Origin: Candidatus Bathyarchaeota archaeon
GTDB lineage: Archaea; Thermoproteota; Bathyarchaeia; Bathyarchaeales; Bathycorpusculaceae
DNA length: 36,597 bases
Assembly (NCBI GenBank): GCA_003601605.1
Contig: PIXZ01000012.1
Coordinates: forward strand, 1-36,597
Direction of reading: 5' to 3'
In this document: piece after piece, positions 7,836 through 17,349 of the stretch
Layout: every line of letters starts with the position of its first letter
Numbering within the stretch: position 1 is the stretch's first letter
Program-made: the position numbers and the translations under genes
The notes under the pieces: model-generated
What the model was told of the DNA's origin: nothing
The model's database searches: none
What the model saw: the letters and a program-made list of their open reading frames with translations, nothing else

Positions 7836-9239
7836 ATGACTTTAGAATGCATTGATTGCGGCTCAAAATTCTCTTTAGCAACCATCTTGAAAGGCAGATG
7901 CGAAAAATGCGGTGGGCTACTAGAATATAAAATTGTTCTACCAAAACATGGCAGAGTCAAATTTTCTGGACAAAGGGGTTTTTGGCGTTATAAACCTTTA
8001 CTTCCCCAGGTAAAAAATAAGGTTAGTTTAGGAGAGGGTGGGACACCTCTTCATAAAGCGGAAAGGCTTGCCAAAGATTTAGGACTGCGAAAGTTGTTTT
8101 TGAAGGATGAGACTCGTAACCCTACCAACTCTTTTCGAGACCGTGCAGCAGCACTTATGACGTCTCATGCTTTGGACTTGAAATATGACACGCTGGTATG
8201 CGCTACTAACGGAAATCTTGGGGCTTCTCTTTCTGCTTACTGTGCAAAGGCTGGCTTAAACTGCCACATAATTGTCCCAAAACTCGTGGATGTCGGCAAA
8301 TTGGCTCAAATGCTTGTTTACGACGCTGTTATTGAAGAGTATGGGAATATTGTAGACGAAGCCATAGTTAAAGCTGAAGCTTTGGCAAAAGAAATGAACT
8401 GGTATCAAGCAACCGCAGAGCTGAATCCCTTAGTTATTGAAGCACAAAAAACCATTTCATACGAGATTTTCGAGCAACTAGGTGTTCCAGACTGGTTTAT
8501 AGCTTCTATGGGAAGCGGAGGAACCATCTACTCTGTATGGAAAGGGTTCAAAGAACTTAAACAGTTGGGAATAGCAGATTCTTTGCCAAAAATGGTGGGC
8601 GTTCAACCAGAAGGAAGCGCGTCCATAATTAAAACAATTCTAGAAGATCGTTCCAAAATTGCTGAAGTTTCAAAACCTTCCACCCATGCTCTGGCAGTGC
8701 TGGTTTCTAAGCCGTTGCAAGGAAAACTGGCAATAAAAGCAATAAAAGAGTCGAATGGAATGGCTTTAACAGTTTCTGACGCGGAAATTTTCGCTGCAGA
8801 ACTCCAAATAGCCAAACTTGAAGGAATGTTTGCAGAACCAGCCAGCTCAGCCACCATAGCCGCTTTAAAAAAGCTTGTTGAAACAGAAAAGATTCGCAGC
8901 GAAGACAGCGTTGTTTGCCTTATAACTGGAAGCGGCTTAAAGGCTACAGACGTTCTCCAGTCTCTAACCAAAAAGCAAAAAACAGCGGGATTCGGGCTGG
9001 AACTGAGCACTAAAGAGAAAATACTGCGGGTTTTAAACAAAAAAGACACTTATGGCTATGATTTGTGGAAAAGACTTGGAAAAACAATGACACGGGGTGC
9101 CATTTACCAGCATTTAAACGAGCTCTCAAAAAGGGGACTAATAGTGAGCTATAAAAAAGATAGGAAAAAGTTTTTCAAGATTACACAGCGCGGAAAAAGA
9201 GTTTTACGAGCCATAGATGATTTGAAACTTCTACTTTAG
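7836..9239 (+). CDS. thrC: Threonine synthase-like PLP enzyme with N-terminal zinc ribbon and C-terminal winged-helix (PadR-like) domain
   Basis: MTLECIDCGSKFSLATILKGRCEKCGG; SLGEGGTPLHKAERL; NPTNSFRDRAA; VCATNGNLGASLSAY; C-term EKILRVLNKKDTYGYDLWKRLGKTMTRGAIYQHLNELSKRGLIVSYKKDRKKFFKITQRGKRVL. Confidence 0.92.
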   Translation: MTLECIDCGSKFSLATILKGRCEKCGGLLEYKIVLPKHGRVKFSGQRGFWRYKPLLPQVKNKVSLGEGGTPLHKAERLAKDLGLRKLFLKDETRNPTNSFRDRAAALMTSHALDLKYDTLVCATNGNLGASLSAYCAKAGLNCHIIVPKLVDVGKLAQMLVYDAVIEEYGNIVDEAIVKAEALAKEMNWYQATAELNPLVIEAQKTISYEIFEQLGVPDWFIASMGSGGTIYSVWKGFKELKQLGIADSLPKMVGVQPEGSASIIKTILEDRSKIAEVSKPSTHALAVLVSKPLQGKLAIKAIKESNGMALTVSDAEIFAAELQIAKLEGMFAEPASSATIAALKKLVETEKIRSEDSVVCLITGSGLKATDVLQSLTKKQKTAGFGLELSTKEKILRVLNKKDTYGYDLWKRLGKTMTRGAIYQHLNELSKRGLIVSYKKDRKKFFKITQRGKRVLRAIDDLKLLL

Positions 9240-9256
9240 CTAGAAAAACTAATATA

Positions 9257-9274
9257 GTATAGTTACAACTATAC
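9257..9274. promoter_or_regulatory. Candidate operator: 18-bp inverted repeat GTATAGTT-AC-AACTATAC
   Basis: Perfect 8-bp arms with 2-nt spacer, ending 6 bp upstream of the GTG start at 9280. Confidence 0.45.
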
Positions 9275-9279
9275 CAATC

Positions 9280-10032
9280 GTGGTAAAGGTGAACGAGAAA
9301 TCACCCGTCTATTTAACAGTAACAGCCATATTTACCGCCCTAGTTTGCGTCGTAACAATAATGTTTTCCGTATATGTTCCTGCAACAGAAGGATTCTTCA
9401 ACATCGGCGAATCCATGGTTTTCCTGTCCGCTTTACTCTTCGGTCCTTATGTTGGAGCCTTCGCTGGAGGCGTGGGTTCCATGCTTGCCGACATACTGTT
9501 AGGTTACTCTCATTACGCGCCAGCTACACTTGTCATCAAGGCATGTGAAGGCTTTCTTGTTGGGACGCTTAAAAAGAAAAATCCAAAACTTATTTCCGAA
9601 TCACACTGGAAATTTTTCACATTAATTTTAGGCATTATCGTCGGTTTACTACTTGGCGGAATAGGCACCACATATTACAGTGGCGATGTAACAATAACCT
9701 TAGGCGCACAAACATTTCAGTTGTATATCCCCTTAGAGTTTTGGATTCTTCTAGGAGTTGCAGTAGCCATATCTATATCAGCTTTCGGTTTTCTGGCAGA
9801 CCCAGAATTCGGATGGATGGTCTTTTCCGTGATTAGCGGAGGATGCATAATGGTTTTGGGATATTTCCTCTATCAAATGTTCCTACTCTACCCTCTCTTC
9901 AAAATAGAAGCAGTAGCTGTGGCTGAAGTTCCAATAAATATTGGACAAATGATAATAGGAGCAATAGTAGCCTTACCAATAACAAAAATAGTATGGCGTA
10001 TGCTTCCATATTTAAAAGAAAGCAAAAATTAA
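9280..10032 (+). CDS. ECF transporter S component-like membrane protein
   Basis: VYLTVTAIFTALVCVVTIMFSVYVPATEGFFNIGESMVFLSALLFGPYVGAFAGGVGSMLADILLGYSHYAPATLVIKACEGFLVG: S-component hallmark pattern. Confidence 0.85.
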   Translation: MVKVNEKSPVYLTVTAIFTALVCVVTIMFSVYVPATEGFFNIGESMVFLSALLFGPYVGAFAGGVGSMLADILLGYSHYAPATLVIKACEGFLVGTLKKKNPKLISESHWKFFTLILGIIVGLLLGGIGTTYYSGDVTITLGAQTFQLYIPLEFWILLGVAVAISISAFGFLADPEFGWMVFSVISGGCIMVLGYFLYQMFLLYPLFKIEAVAVAEVPINIGQMIIGAIVALPITKIVWRMLPYLKESKN

Positions 10033-10067
10033 ACAATACAAAAGTATAACAAACGGAGGAAAAGACT

Positions 10068-11099
10068 CTGGCATTTCCTTTTGGAAAAATTCCACCCAGC
10101 ATCTTAGAGAACATAATATTCAAAAATTTAGGTTTCAAACGTAAAGAAGTTGTTTTAGGCCCTTCCTTAGGGTTTGACGGAGCAGTTATCAACATAGGAG
10201 ACAAATCCCTAATCACATCAATGGACCCTATAACTGGAGCAGTAGAGCACATAGGATGGCTAGCCGTACACATCAACGCTAATGACATAGCCACTTTCGG
10301 CGTAGAACCCGCATTCTTTCTCTCATGTATCCTACTTCCAAAAAAGGTAAACAAGAAAATAGTTAAAAAAATAAGCGTCCAGATGGATAAAGCCGCAAAA
10401 GAGTTAAAAATCGCCATTATTGGAGGACACTGCGAAGTTACACCCGGATTAAGCGCCCCTTTGGTTATAGGCTGTGCCATTGGCATAACGGAAAAAGGAA
10501 AATATGTAACGGCTGGAGGAGCTAAACCGGGAGATAAGCTGATTTTAACTAAAACTGTTGGAATTGAAGGGACAGCGATTCTTGCCATGGAAAAAGAGAA
10601 ACTGCTTAAAGAAAAACTTGACCCAAAAATTGTTGATAACGCCAAGAATTTTTATGAGAAAATAAGCGTCGTCAAAGAAGCAGTTATCGCTTTTAACACA
10701 GGCAGCGTCAACGCCATGCATGACCCAACGGAAGGCGGCTTAGCTGGTGGAATACATGAGATGGCTGATGCTTCAAATTTAGGTGTAAAAGTTTATGAGG
10801 AAAAGATTCCAGTGGCTAAAGAAACCTTGGAGATTTGCAATTTTTTTGAAATTGACCCTTTACAACTTATAAGTTCAGGGGCATTGCTTATAGCTTCTCA
10901 ACAAGGTTCAACAGAGAAAATTCTTCAAAAGTTAAGAAAACATGGAATTAAGGCGCGTATCATCGGCGAATTTCTAGACTCTCCAAGTAAACGAGTGTTA
11001 ATTCGTAAAGATGGAAAAGAAATAAATCTTGTTCGCCCAGAAAGTGACCATCTGTGGAAAGCCTTAACAAAAATTAACGATAATAGTTTCACCTACTAG
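10068..11099 (+). CDS. AIR synthase-related / HypE-like protein (not HypE itself), apparent CTG start
   Basis: Reading frame extends upstream of the ORF-track ATG (10221): (M)AFPFGKIPPSILENIIFKNLGFKRKEVVLGPSLGFDGAVINIGDKSLITSMDPITG. GGAGGA at 10055-10060, CTG at 10068, in-frame TAA at 10047. Lacks C-terminal PRxC. Confidence 0.85.
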   Translation: MAFPFGKIPPSILENIIFKNLGFKRKEVVLGPSLGFDGAVINIGDKSLITSMDPITGAVEHIGWLAVHINANDIATFGVEPAFFLSCILLPKKVNKKIVKKISVQMDKAAKELKIAIIGGHCEVTPGLSAPLVIGCAIGITEKGKYVTAGGAKPGDKLILTKTVGIEGTAILAMEKEKLLKEKLDPKIVDNAKNFYEKISVVKEAVIAFNTGSVNAMHDPTEGGLAGGIHEMADASNLGVKVYEEKIPVAKETLEICNFFEIDPLQLISSGALLIASQQGSTEKILQKLRKHGIKARIIGEFLDSPSKRVLIRKDGKEINLVRPESDHLWKALTKINDNSFTY

Positions 11100-11110
11100 A
11101 CGGGAGAACA

Positions 11111-12079
11111 ATGCTTTCAAAACTGCAACTTGGAAAAGTCTTTGTAACTGGAGGAGCAGGTTTTATAGGAAGCCACCTAGTAGACGCTTTGTGTGAAAGT
11201 CACGAAGTTGTTGTTTTAGACAATTTAAGCTCTGGAAAACTTGAAAACATAAAGAAATGGTTAACTAGTTCAAACTTTACCTTTATTAGAGATGACTTGC
11301 TAAAATCCGAAAAAATCAATGAGTATTTAAATGATTGTGAAACTGTTTTTCACTTCGCAGCTAATCCCGAAGTGAGAGTAGGCTCCACAAACCCTATGGT
11401 ACATTATGAACAAAACGTGGCTGCCACCTTTAACCTACTTGAAGCCGTACGGCAGGTTGGCAATGTGAAAAAACTGATATTCACTTCTTCTTCCACGGTT
11501 TACGGAGAACCAGAAAAGATTCCAACACCAGAAGACTATGCCCCTCTTAAGCCGATTTCAGTTTACGGAGCATCCAAACTTGCCTGTGAAGCTCTAATAA
11601 CAAGTTACGCTTACACTTACGGCTTTGATGCATTCATATATAGGTTAGCTAACATTGTCGGTTCTAGAATGCAACACGGCGTGATATACGATTTTATAAA
11701 TAAACTTAAGAAAAATCCCGAAAAACTGGAGATTCTTGGAGACGGAAGTCAAACCAAATCCTATTTAGACGTTGAAGATTGCATAAAAGCCATGTTCACT
11801 GGTCTACAAACCAACGCGAATAGGGTGGAAATCTACAATGTAGGCTCAGAAGACCAGGCTAATGTAAAGCAGATAGCAGACATTGTTTGTGAAGAAATGG
11901 GACTTAAAAATGTGGGATATGTTTTTACCGGCGGTGTTGATGGTGGGCGAGGCTGGAAAGGCGACGTTAAAACCATGTTATTGGATATCGGAAAACTTAA
12001 AAAACTTGGATGGAAACCAGCTTTGAATAGTTATCAAGCCATTAGAAAAGCTGCAAAAACATTACTGCACAATAAATAA
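11111..12079 (+). CDS. NAD-dependent epimerase/dehydratase (UDP-glucose 4-epimerase-like)
   Basis: KVFVTGGAGFIGSHLVDAL; FTSSSTVYGEP; SVYGASKLACE (YxxxK). Confidence 0.93.
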   Translation: MLSKLQLGKVFVTGGAGFIGSHLVDALCESHEVVVLDNLSSGKLENIKKWLTSSNFTFIRDDLLKSEKINEYLNDCETVFHFAANPEVRVGSTNPMVHYEQNVAATFNLLEAVRQVGNVKKLIFTSSSTVYGEPEKIPTPEDYAPLKPISVYGASKLACEALITSYAYTYGFDAFIYRLANIVGSRMQHGVIYDFINKLKKNPEKLEILGDGSQTKSYLDVEDCIKAMFTGLQTNANRVEIYNVGSEDQANVKQIADIVCEEMGLKNVGYVFTGGVDGGRGWKGDVKTMLLDIGKLKKLGWKPALNSYQAIRKAAKTLLHNK

Positions 12080-12096
12080 TTCCAGAGGAAAACTGC

Positions 12097-13122
12097 TTGG
12101 AAAAAGACAATAAATCGCAACCTAAAGTTTCTGTAATTATACCGGTTAAAAACGGAGCGGCTCATATCAAAGATGTTTTAGATTCTCTAATGCAGGTAGG
12201 TTATGAAAAAGACAAGTTAGAGATAATAGTTGTTGATGGGAACTCTACAGATGGCACCAAAGAAATCGTTGCTCAATATCCAGTTAAACTTTTGACAGAA
12301 GAGAGACCGGGATTAAATGCTGCGAGAAATACAGGCTTAAAGCACAGTACGGGAGAAATTATTGCCTTTACAGATTATGACTGCGTAGTTCCGAAAGACT
12401 GGATAGATAAAATTGTTAAAAACTTTCAAAAACCAGAAGTAGGCTGTATAGGGGGAAACATAATAGGTTATCACAATGATTTTTTGTCTCAATACGCTGA
12501 TAAAAGCGTCATGCCCGTAATGCGCATATTCAAGAAAAGGAAAATTTTGAACACGGTGAAACCTCCATGGCATTATCCTGCAGGCTGCAACATGGCGTTT
12601 AAACGGGAAGCTATTAAAAAGGCTGGGATGTTTGATGAAAAAATAAGATACGGCTTTGACGAAGATGAGCTGGTTGAAAGAGTTTGTAAGGCAGGATATA
12701 ACATGGTTTTGGACCCAGAGGTTGTGATTAAGCATAAACATCGCCCCACACTTACAAGTCTTTTGAAACAGACATTCAATTATGGACGCGGAATGGGCCA
12801 CATGCTTAGAATTAAGGGGTTAAAAAGTCTGTTTTCCAAATGGGCTTTATATTGCGTTTTAGTTTTTCTATTTTGGGTTATAACGATTTTTGCGTTTTTA
12901 GCACTTTCTTTTCTTACAAGCACCGTTATTTATAAAGGGATATTGCTCTTTTTAATTCTCTTTCCACTTGGGGCATTAGTCATCTTCTATGCATACGAGT
13001 CAGCAGTAAATAAAAAAGTGAAATACAAAAGTGCATTAATTTACCCATTCCTAGATATAGCTAGGGTGTTCATTTACGTGTTTGGAATAATTTATCAAGT
13101 TTTAAAAATTGAGAATCTGTGA
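12097..13122 (+). CDS. Glycosyltransferase family 2, C-terminal TM helices
   Basis: VSVIIPVKNGAAHIKDVLDSL; IIVVDGNSTDGT; DYDCVVPKDWI; TTG start. Confidence 0.93.
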   Translation: MEKDNKSQPKVSVIIPVKNGAAHIKDVLDSLMQVGYEKDKLEIIVVDGNSTDGTKEIVAQYPVKLLTEERPGLNAARNTGLKHSTGEIIAFTDYDCVVPKDWIDKIVKNFQKPEVGCIGGNIIGYHNDFLSQYADKSVMPVMRIFKKRKILNTVKPPWHYPAGCNMAFKREAIKKAGMFDEKIRYGFDEDELVERVCKAGYNMVLDPEVVIKHKHRPTLTSLLKQTFNYGRGMGHMLRIKGLKSLFSKWALYCVLVFLFWVITIFAFLALSFLTSTVIYKGILLFLILFPLGALVIFYAYESAVNKKVKYKSALIYPFLDIARVFIYVFGIIYQVLKIENL

Positions 13123-13132
13123 GGAAATTTAG

Positions 13133-14152
13133 TTACAAAATCGTATCTTTCAGCAGAACTTCTCTCATAAGCCTATGGGTTTCCAACAAATGTTTATACC
13201 ATTCCACAGTCTTTGTTTTTAAAGAATCAGTCACTATACCCTTTTCCAGCGCTTCATAAACTTCCCTTGCCCCCTCTTTAGGCGTATAAGAAGGAACAAA
13301 CCCCAAAAAGCTCCTTATTTTGTCAAAGTTCACTCTATACGATCTTTTGTCTGGGCTTCCGTACCATTCGATTTCAAACGGTAAGGAAAGTGCTTCTTTA
13401 AGTAATTCTGCCAAGGGAAAAATTTGAATATTCTGTTCGTTGGAACCTACGTTGAAAATTTGCTTGTTTACTTTATCTTCTGGGCTTTCGAGAACTGTTA
13501 TGAAAGCTTTGGAAGTGTCTTTCACATGGACAAAAGGGCGCCATTGCTTTCCATCTCTCATTACGGGAATTTTTTTATTTTTGTAAACTCCGAGAACCAT
13601 TCCGTTAATCGCTAAGTCAAACCGCATTCTTGGAGATAATCCGTATACTGTGGCTTGTCTTAACACGGTTACGGTAAATTTCTCGTCTGCTAAAAGTAAA
13701 ACATCCTTTTCCGCCAACACGTTGCTTTTCGCATAGGTTGTAAGAGGGTTTGTTGGCGAATTTTCGTCTAAAATTTCTTCTTGAAAGCCGTAAACACTGC
13801 AGGTAGAGGCAAGAACATATCTTCTAACCCCATACTCTTTGCTTAGTTTGGCAACCCTAACCCTTCCAAGATAGTTTATGTCATAAGTTTTTGATGGGTT
13901 AAGCTCGCCGCTTGGATCATTAGACAAAGAAGCTAGGTCAACCACAGCATCCACATCTTTTAAAATAATCGGGTCAAACCATCTGATGTCGTCTTTAACC
14001 CATTTAAAATTAGGATTTGAAAACACCTCGTTTAATGATTCTTTTCCGAAGAAGAATCGGTCTAGACAAACTACTTTGTATCCTCTTTCTAAAAGCATTC
14101 TTGTCATCACAGAACCTATGTAACCCGCTCCTCCAGTTACTAGAATTTTCAT
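13133..14152 (-). CDS. NAD-dependent epimerase/dehydratase (SDR)
   Basis: MKILVTGGAGYIGSVMTRML; STCSVYGF; TTYAKSNVLAE. Confidence 0.92.
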   Translation of the reverse strand: MKILVTGGAGYIGSVMTRMLLERGYKVVCLDRFFFGKESLNEVFSNPNFKWVKDDIRWFDPIILKDVDAVVDLASLSNDPSGELNPSKTYDINYLGRVRVAKLSKEYGVRRYVLASTCSVYGFQEEILDENSPTNPLTTYAKSNVLAEKDVLLLADEKFTVTVLRQATVYGLSPRMRFDLAINGMVLGVYKNKKIPVMRDGKQWRPFVHVKDTSKAFITVLESPEDKVNKQIFNVGSNEQNIQIFPLAELLKEALSLPFEIEWYGSPDKRSYRVNFDKIRSFLGFVPSYTPKEGAREVYEALEKGIVTDSLKTKTVEWYKHLLETHRLMREVLLKDTIL

Positions 14153-14343
14153 GTTCCACAAACACCACACTAAACTTTAGTTTTTGAGAACAATTATCTT
14201 TCATTACAATTACAAATTTCTTTCTATTATTCAGCTCAATTTACTTGGGTTTTAATTATAACTTAAAATAGTTTGTTAGAAAATTATATAGGATTGCCTA
14301 GAAGTGAAGTCATCTAAAAGCTGTGCTTAAAAGGAGAAGATAT

Positions 14344-15075
14344 ATGGTGAAAGGTATCCTATTAGCCGGAGGTTACGGGACTCGTCTCAGACCTTTAACA
14401 TATATCACTAACAAGCATTTATTACCTGTTTACGATAAACCTTTAATTGAATATGGTTTAGAAGCTCTTTATCTTGCTGGGATAAAGGAAATTTGTGTGG
14501 TTCTGGGTGGGGCTAAACCAGAGGATGTGATAAAATATTTAGGGAACGGCTACAAGTACGGCGTAAACCTTTCTTATAAATGGCAAGGAGAACCAAAAGG
14601 CATAGCCCACGGAATCTTATGTGCCAGAGACTTTGTCAAAGAAGACGCTTTTGTAGTTCACCTAGCTGACAACATTTTTCCCAACGGGATATCAGATTTT
14701 GTAAAAGGTTTCGAAGAATCAGAATACGACGCTCGAATATACTTGGCAAAAGTGGAACACCCAGAACGTTATGGCGTTGCAGAAATAAAAGACGGCAGTC
14801 TCGTTGGCTTGGAAGAAAAACCCAAAAAACCCAAAAGCAACCTTATAATCACAGGAATCTACTGTCTCAAACCTTCAGCGTTTGAAGTCATTGAACAATT
14901 AAAACCTTCTTGGAGAGGAGAACTGGAAATTACAGAAGCCTTACATAACATGGTAATTTCCCAAAATTACAAAGTCGAGTATCGAATATTAGAAGGCCCA
15001 TGGTTTGACTGCGGCACATTCGACAATATTTTAGATGCGGGCTTATTCTTTAAGGAGAGAATGAGAGGGAGATAA
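14344..15075 (+). CDS. Sugar nucleotidyltransferase (glucose-1-phosphate thymidylyltransferase-like)
   Basis: MVKGILLAGGYGTRLRPLTYITNKHLLPVYDKPLIEY; GPWFDCGTFDNILDA. Confidence 0.92.
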   Translation: MVKGILLAGGYGTRLRPLTYITNKHLLPVYDKPLIEYGLEALYLAGIKEICVVLGGAKPEDVIKYLGNGYKYGVNLSYKWQGEPKGIAHGILCARDFVKEDAFVVHLADNIFPNGISDFVKGFEESEYDARIYLAKVEHPERYGVAEIKDGSLVGLEEKPKKPKSNLIITGIYCLKPSAFEVIEQLKPSWRGELEITEALHNMVISQNYKVEYRILEGPWFDCGTFDNILDAGLFFKERMRGR

Positions 15076-16364
15076 TGTCGGAGAGAGACTACAAGGAACT
15101 TTTTCAAATATTGGAAAATATATTCAAAGAGAAAAAGGAAGAATTTGTTCCCGGCAAAACCACCATACACTACGCATTAGCAGTGTATGACCATCAAGAA
15201 ATCTTTGCTGCACTGAAATCTTTGCTGTCTGGATGGTTTGGGATAGGAAGATATGCCAGCGAATTTGAAAAGCAGTTTTCAAACTTTCTAGGAACAAAAT
15301 ACTGCGTGTTAACAAATAGTGGCTCTTCAGCCAATTTACTTGCAGTAGAATCTCTCCAGCTTCCTAAGGGGGTAGAAGCCATTACGCCAGCAACAACTTT
15401 CCCAACAACTATAAATCCGCTGATTCAAAAGGGCATTAAACCAGTTTTAATGGACATTAACCCCTCCACATACAACGTTAATGCTTCCGAGCTGGAAGAA
15501 GCTTATTCGGAGAAGGTTAAACTCATCGTGCTTCCTCACACTTTGGGCAACCCGAACGAAATGGATTCCGTAATGGATTTTGCGGAAGAACACGACCTAT
15601 ATGTTATTGAAGATTCGTGTGATGCCTTAGGTTCAAAATACGATGGAAAATATGTTTCTACATTTGGAGACATAGGAACTTTCAGTTTTTACCCAGCTCA
15701 CCACATGACGATGGGTGAAGGAGGCGCCATAGTAACGAACAATGAAGAAATCTCTCTAACCGTAAGGTCTTTCAGAGATTGGGGAAGAGCCTGTGTATGT
15801 CCCATATGCAAAATTGCCCTAGACCCGAACGCCTATTGTCCGCTAAGATTTTCCCAAACCCCACTGCCAGATTACGACAGGCGATTCACATACATTAACA
15901 TAGGATACAACCTAAAACCTCTCGACCTTCAAGCAGCCATGGGCTTAGAACAGCTTAAAAAACTCCCGTTTTTCATCAGAAAAAGAAAGGAAAACTTTGA
16001 AAAATTGTATAGAGAACTATCCGCATTCGAAGACTACTTTATTCTACCCAAATCGTTACCTAAAGCCGAACCCTGCTGGTTTGCTTTTCCGCTAACTGTT
16101 AGAGAAAATGCTCCCTTCAAAAGAAGGGATATCGTGGACTTCCTTGAGAAACGTAAAATTGCCACAAGACCCCTCTTCGCTGGAAACATTTTACGACAAC
16201 CAGCCTACCAAAACGTCGACTTTCGAGTAGTCGGAAAGTTAGAAAACAGCGATAGGGTTATGACTTCATCCTTCTTTGTTGGGGTTCATCCAGCACTTAC
16301 AGAAGATATGATTACTTATATGGTGAATACTTTTGAAGAGTTTGTGAGGAAATTTAAGGAATAA
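15075..16364 (+). CDS. DegT/DnrJ/EryC1/StrS family, RfbH-type 4-dehydro-6-deoxyhexose 3-dehydratase
   Basis: PAHHMTMGEGGAIVTN (His replacing the PLP Lys), C-x57-C-x-C iron-sulfur spacing (EDSCDA...RACVCPICKIALDPNAYC), INIGYNLKPLDLQAAMGLEQL. Confidence 0.88.
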   Translation: MSERDYKELFQILENIFKEKKEEFVPGKTTIHYALAVYDHQEIFAALKSLLSGWFGIGRYASEFEKQFSNFLGTKYCVLTNSGSSANLLAVESLQLPKGVEAITPATTFPTTINPLIQKGIKPVLMDINPSTYNVNASELEEAYSEKVKLIVLPHTLGNPNEMDSVMDFAEEHDLYVIEDSCDALGSKYDGKYVSTFGDIGTFSFYPAHHMTMGEGGAIVTNNEEISLTVRSFRDWGRACVCPICKIALDPNAYCPLRFSQTPLPDYDRRFTYINIGYNLKPLDLQAAMGLEQLKKLPFFIRKRKENFEKLYRELSAFEDYFILPKSLPKAEPCWFAFPLTVRENAPFKRRDIVDFLEKRKIATRPLFAGNILRQPAYQNVDFRVVGKLENSDRVMTSSFFVGVHPALTEDMITYMVNTFEEFVRKFKE

Positions 16365-16395
16365 ACTATTGAACTGCTTAGGGAGAGTGTTTACA

Positions 16396-17349
16396 TTGAA
16401 AATCTTGGTTATAGGCGGTATGGGGTTTGTTGGCAGCCACCTCTCTGAAGAATTCGTCAATACAGGTCATTCCGTTGTTATAGCGTCCAGAAGTAAAAAG
16501 AAAATACGAAATATTGCTAACATTATCGACCATGTTAAAATCGAATATGGCGATATTACCAATTACAAATGGCTTGAAACCATAATTTTAAAGCATAAAC
16601 CAGATGTGATTTTTCATCTTGCAGGGCAGCTTACCCATTATGAAGCTTTTGAAAATCCCCTTTACGATGTAGACGTGAACTCTAAAACAACCCTAGTGAT
16701 TTTGGAAACTCTTAGGAAGATGGAAAAACCTTGCCGCTTAATCTTAGGTAGCACTTTCTGGGTTGTTGGAAAACCAAAAACTTTACCCATAAACGAGGAA
16801 ACTCCATGTAACCCTTTAAACTTATACGCTGCGGATAGACTTGCCAGTGAACACTATTGCAGAATTTACAACCGTGTATATGGTTTAGACGCTCTCGTGA
16901 TGCGGCTTACAAACACTTTTGGACCAAGAGAACAATATAATAACCCGAGAAAAGCCGCCTTAAACTATCTGCTCTATAAGGGGTTTAAAGGAGAAACGGT
17001 GCCAATCTACGATGAGGGAAAATTTTTCAGAGATTACATATACATTTCTGATATAGTTTCTGCTGCAAAGGCGATTATGGAAAAAGGGAAAAGCGGAGAA
17101 ATCTATTTTGTTGGAACAAACACACCTACATGGTTTTACGACATTGGAAAATGGATTGAAGAGCTGACTCCGGGAAAAGTGGTTTACGTTGAATCGCCGG
17201 AATATCATAAAAAAATTGATGTGGGAAACATAGTTGTTGACAATACTAAGCTTAAAAAGTTAGGTTGGAATTGGAAAGTCCCTGTTAAAGAAGGGCTTAA
17301 GAAAACGTTAGAATATTATCAGCGTTTGGAGAAAAGTGAGCCGATTTAA
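16396..17349 (+). CDS. NAD-dependent epimerase/dehydratase
   Basis: LKILVIGGMGFVGSHLSEEF; LGSTFWVVG; NLYAADRLASEHY; upstream GGGAGAG. Confidence 0.9.
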   Translation: MKILVIGGMGFVGSHLSEEFVNTGHSVVIASRSKKKIRNIANIIDHVKIEYGDITNYKWLETIILKHKPDVIFHLAGQLTHYEAFENPLYDVDVNSKTTLVILETLRKMEKPCRLILGSTFWVVGKPKTLPINEETPCNPLNLYAADRLASEHYCRIYNRVYGLDALVMRLTNTFGPREQYNNPRKAALNYLLYKGFKGETVPIYDEGKFFRDYIYISDIVSAAKAIMEKGKSGEIYFVGTNTPTWFYDIGKWIEELTPGKVVYVESPEYHKKIDVGNIVVDNTKLKKLGWNWKVPVKEGLKKTLEYYQRLEKSEPI

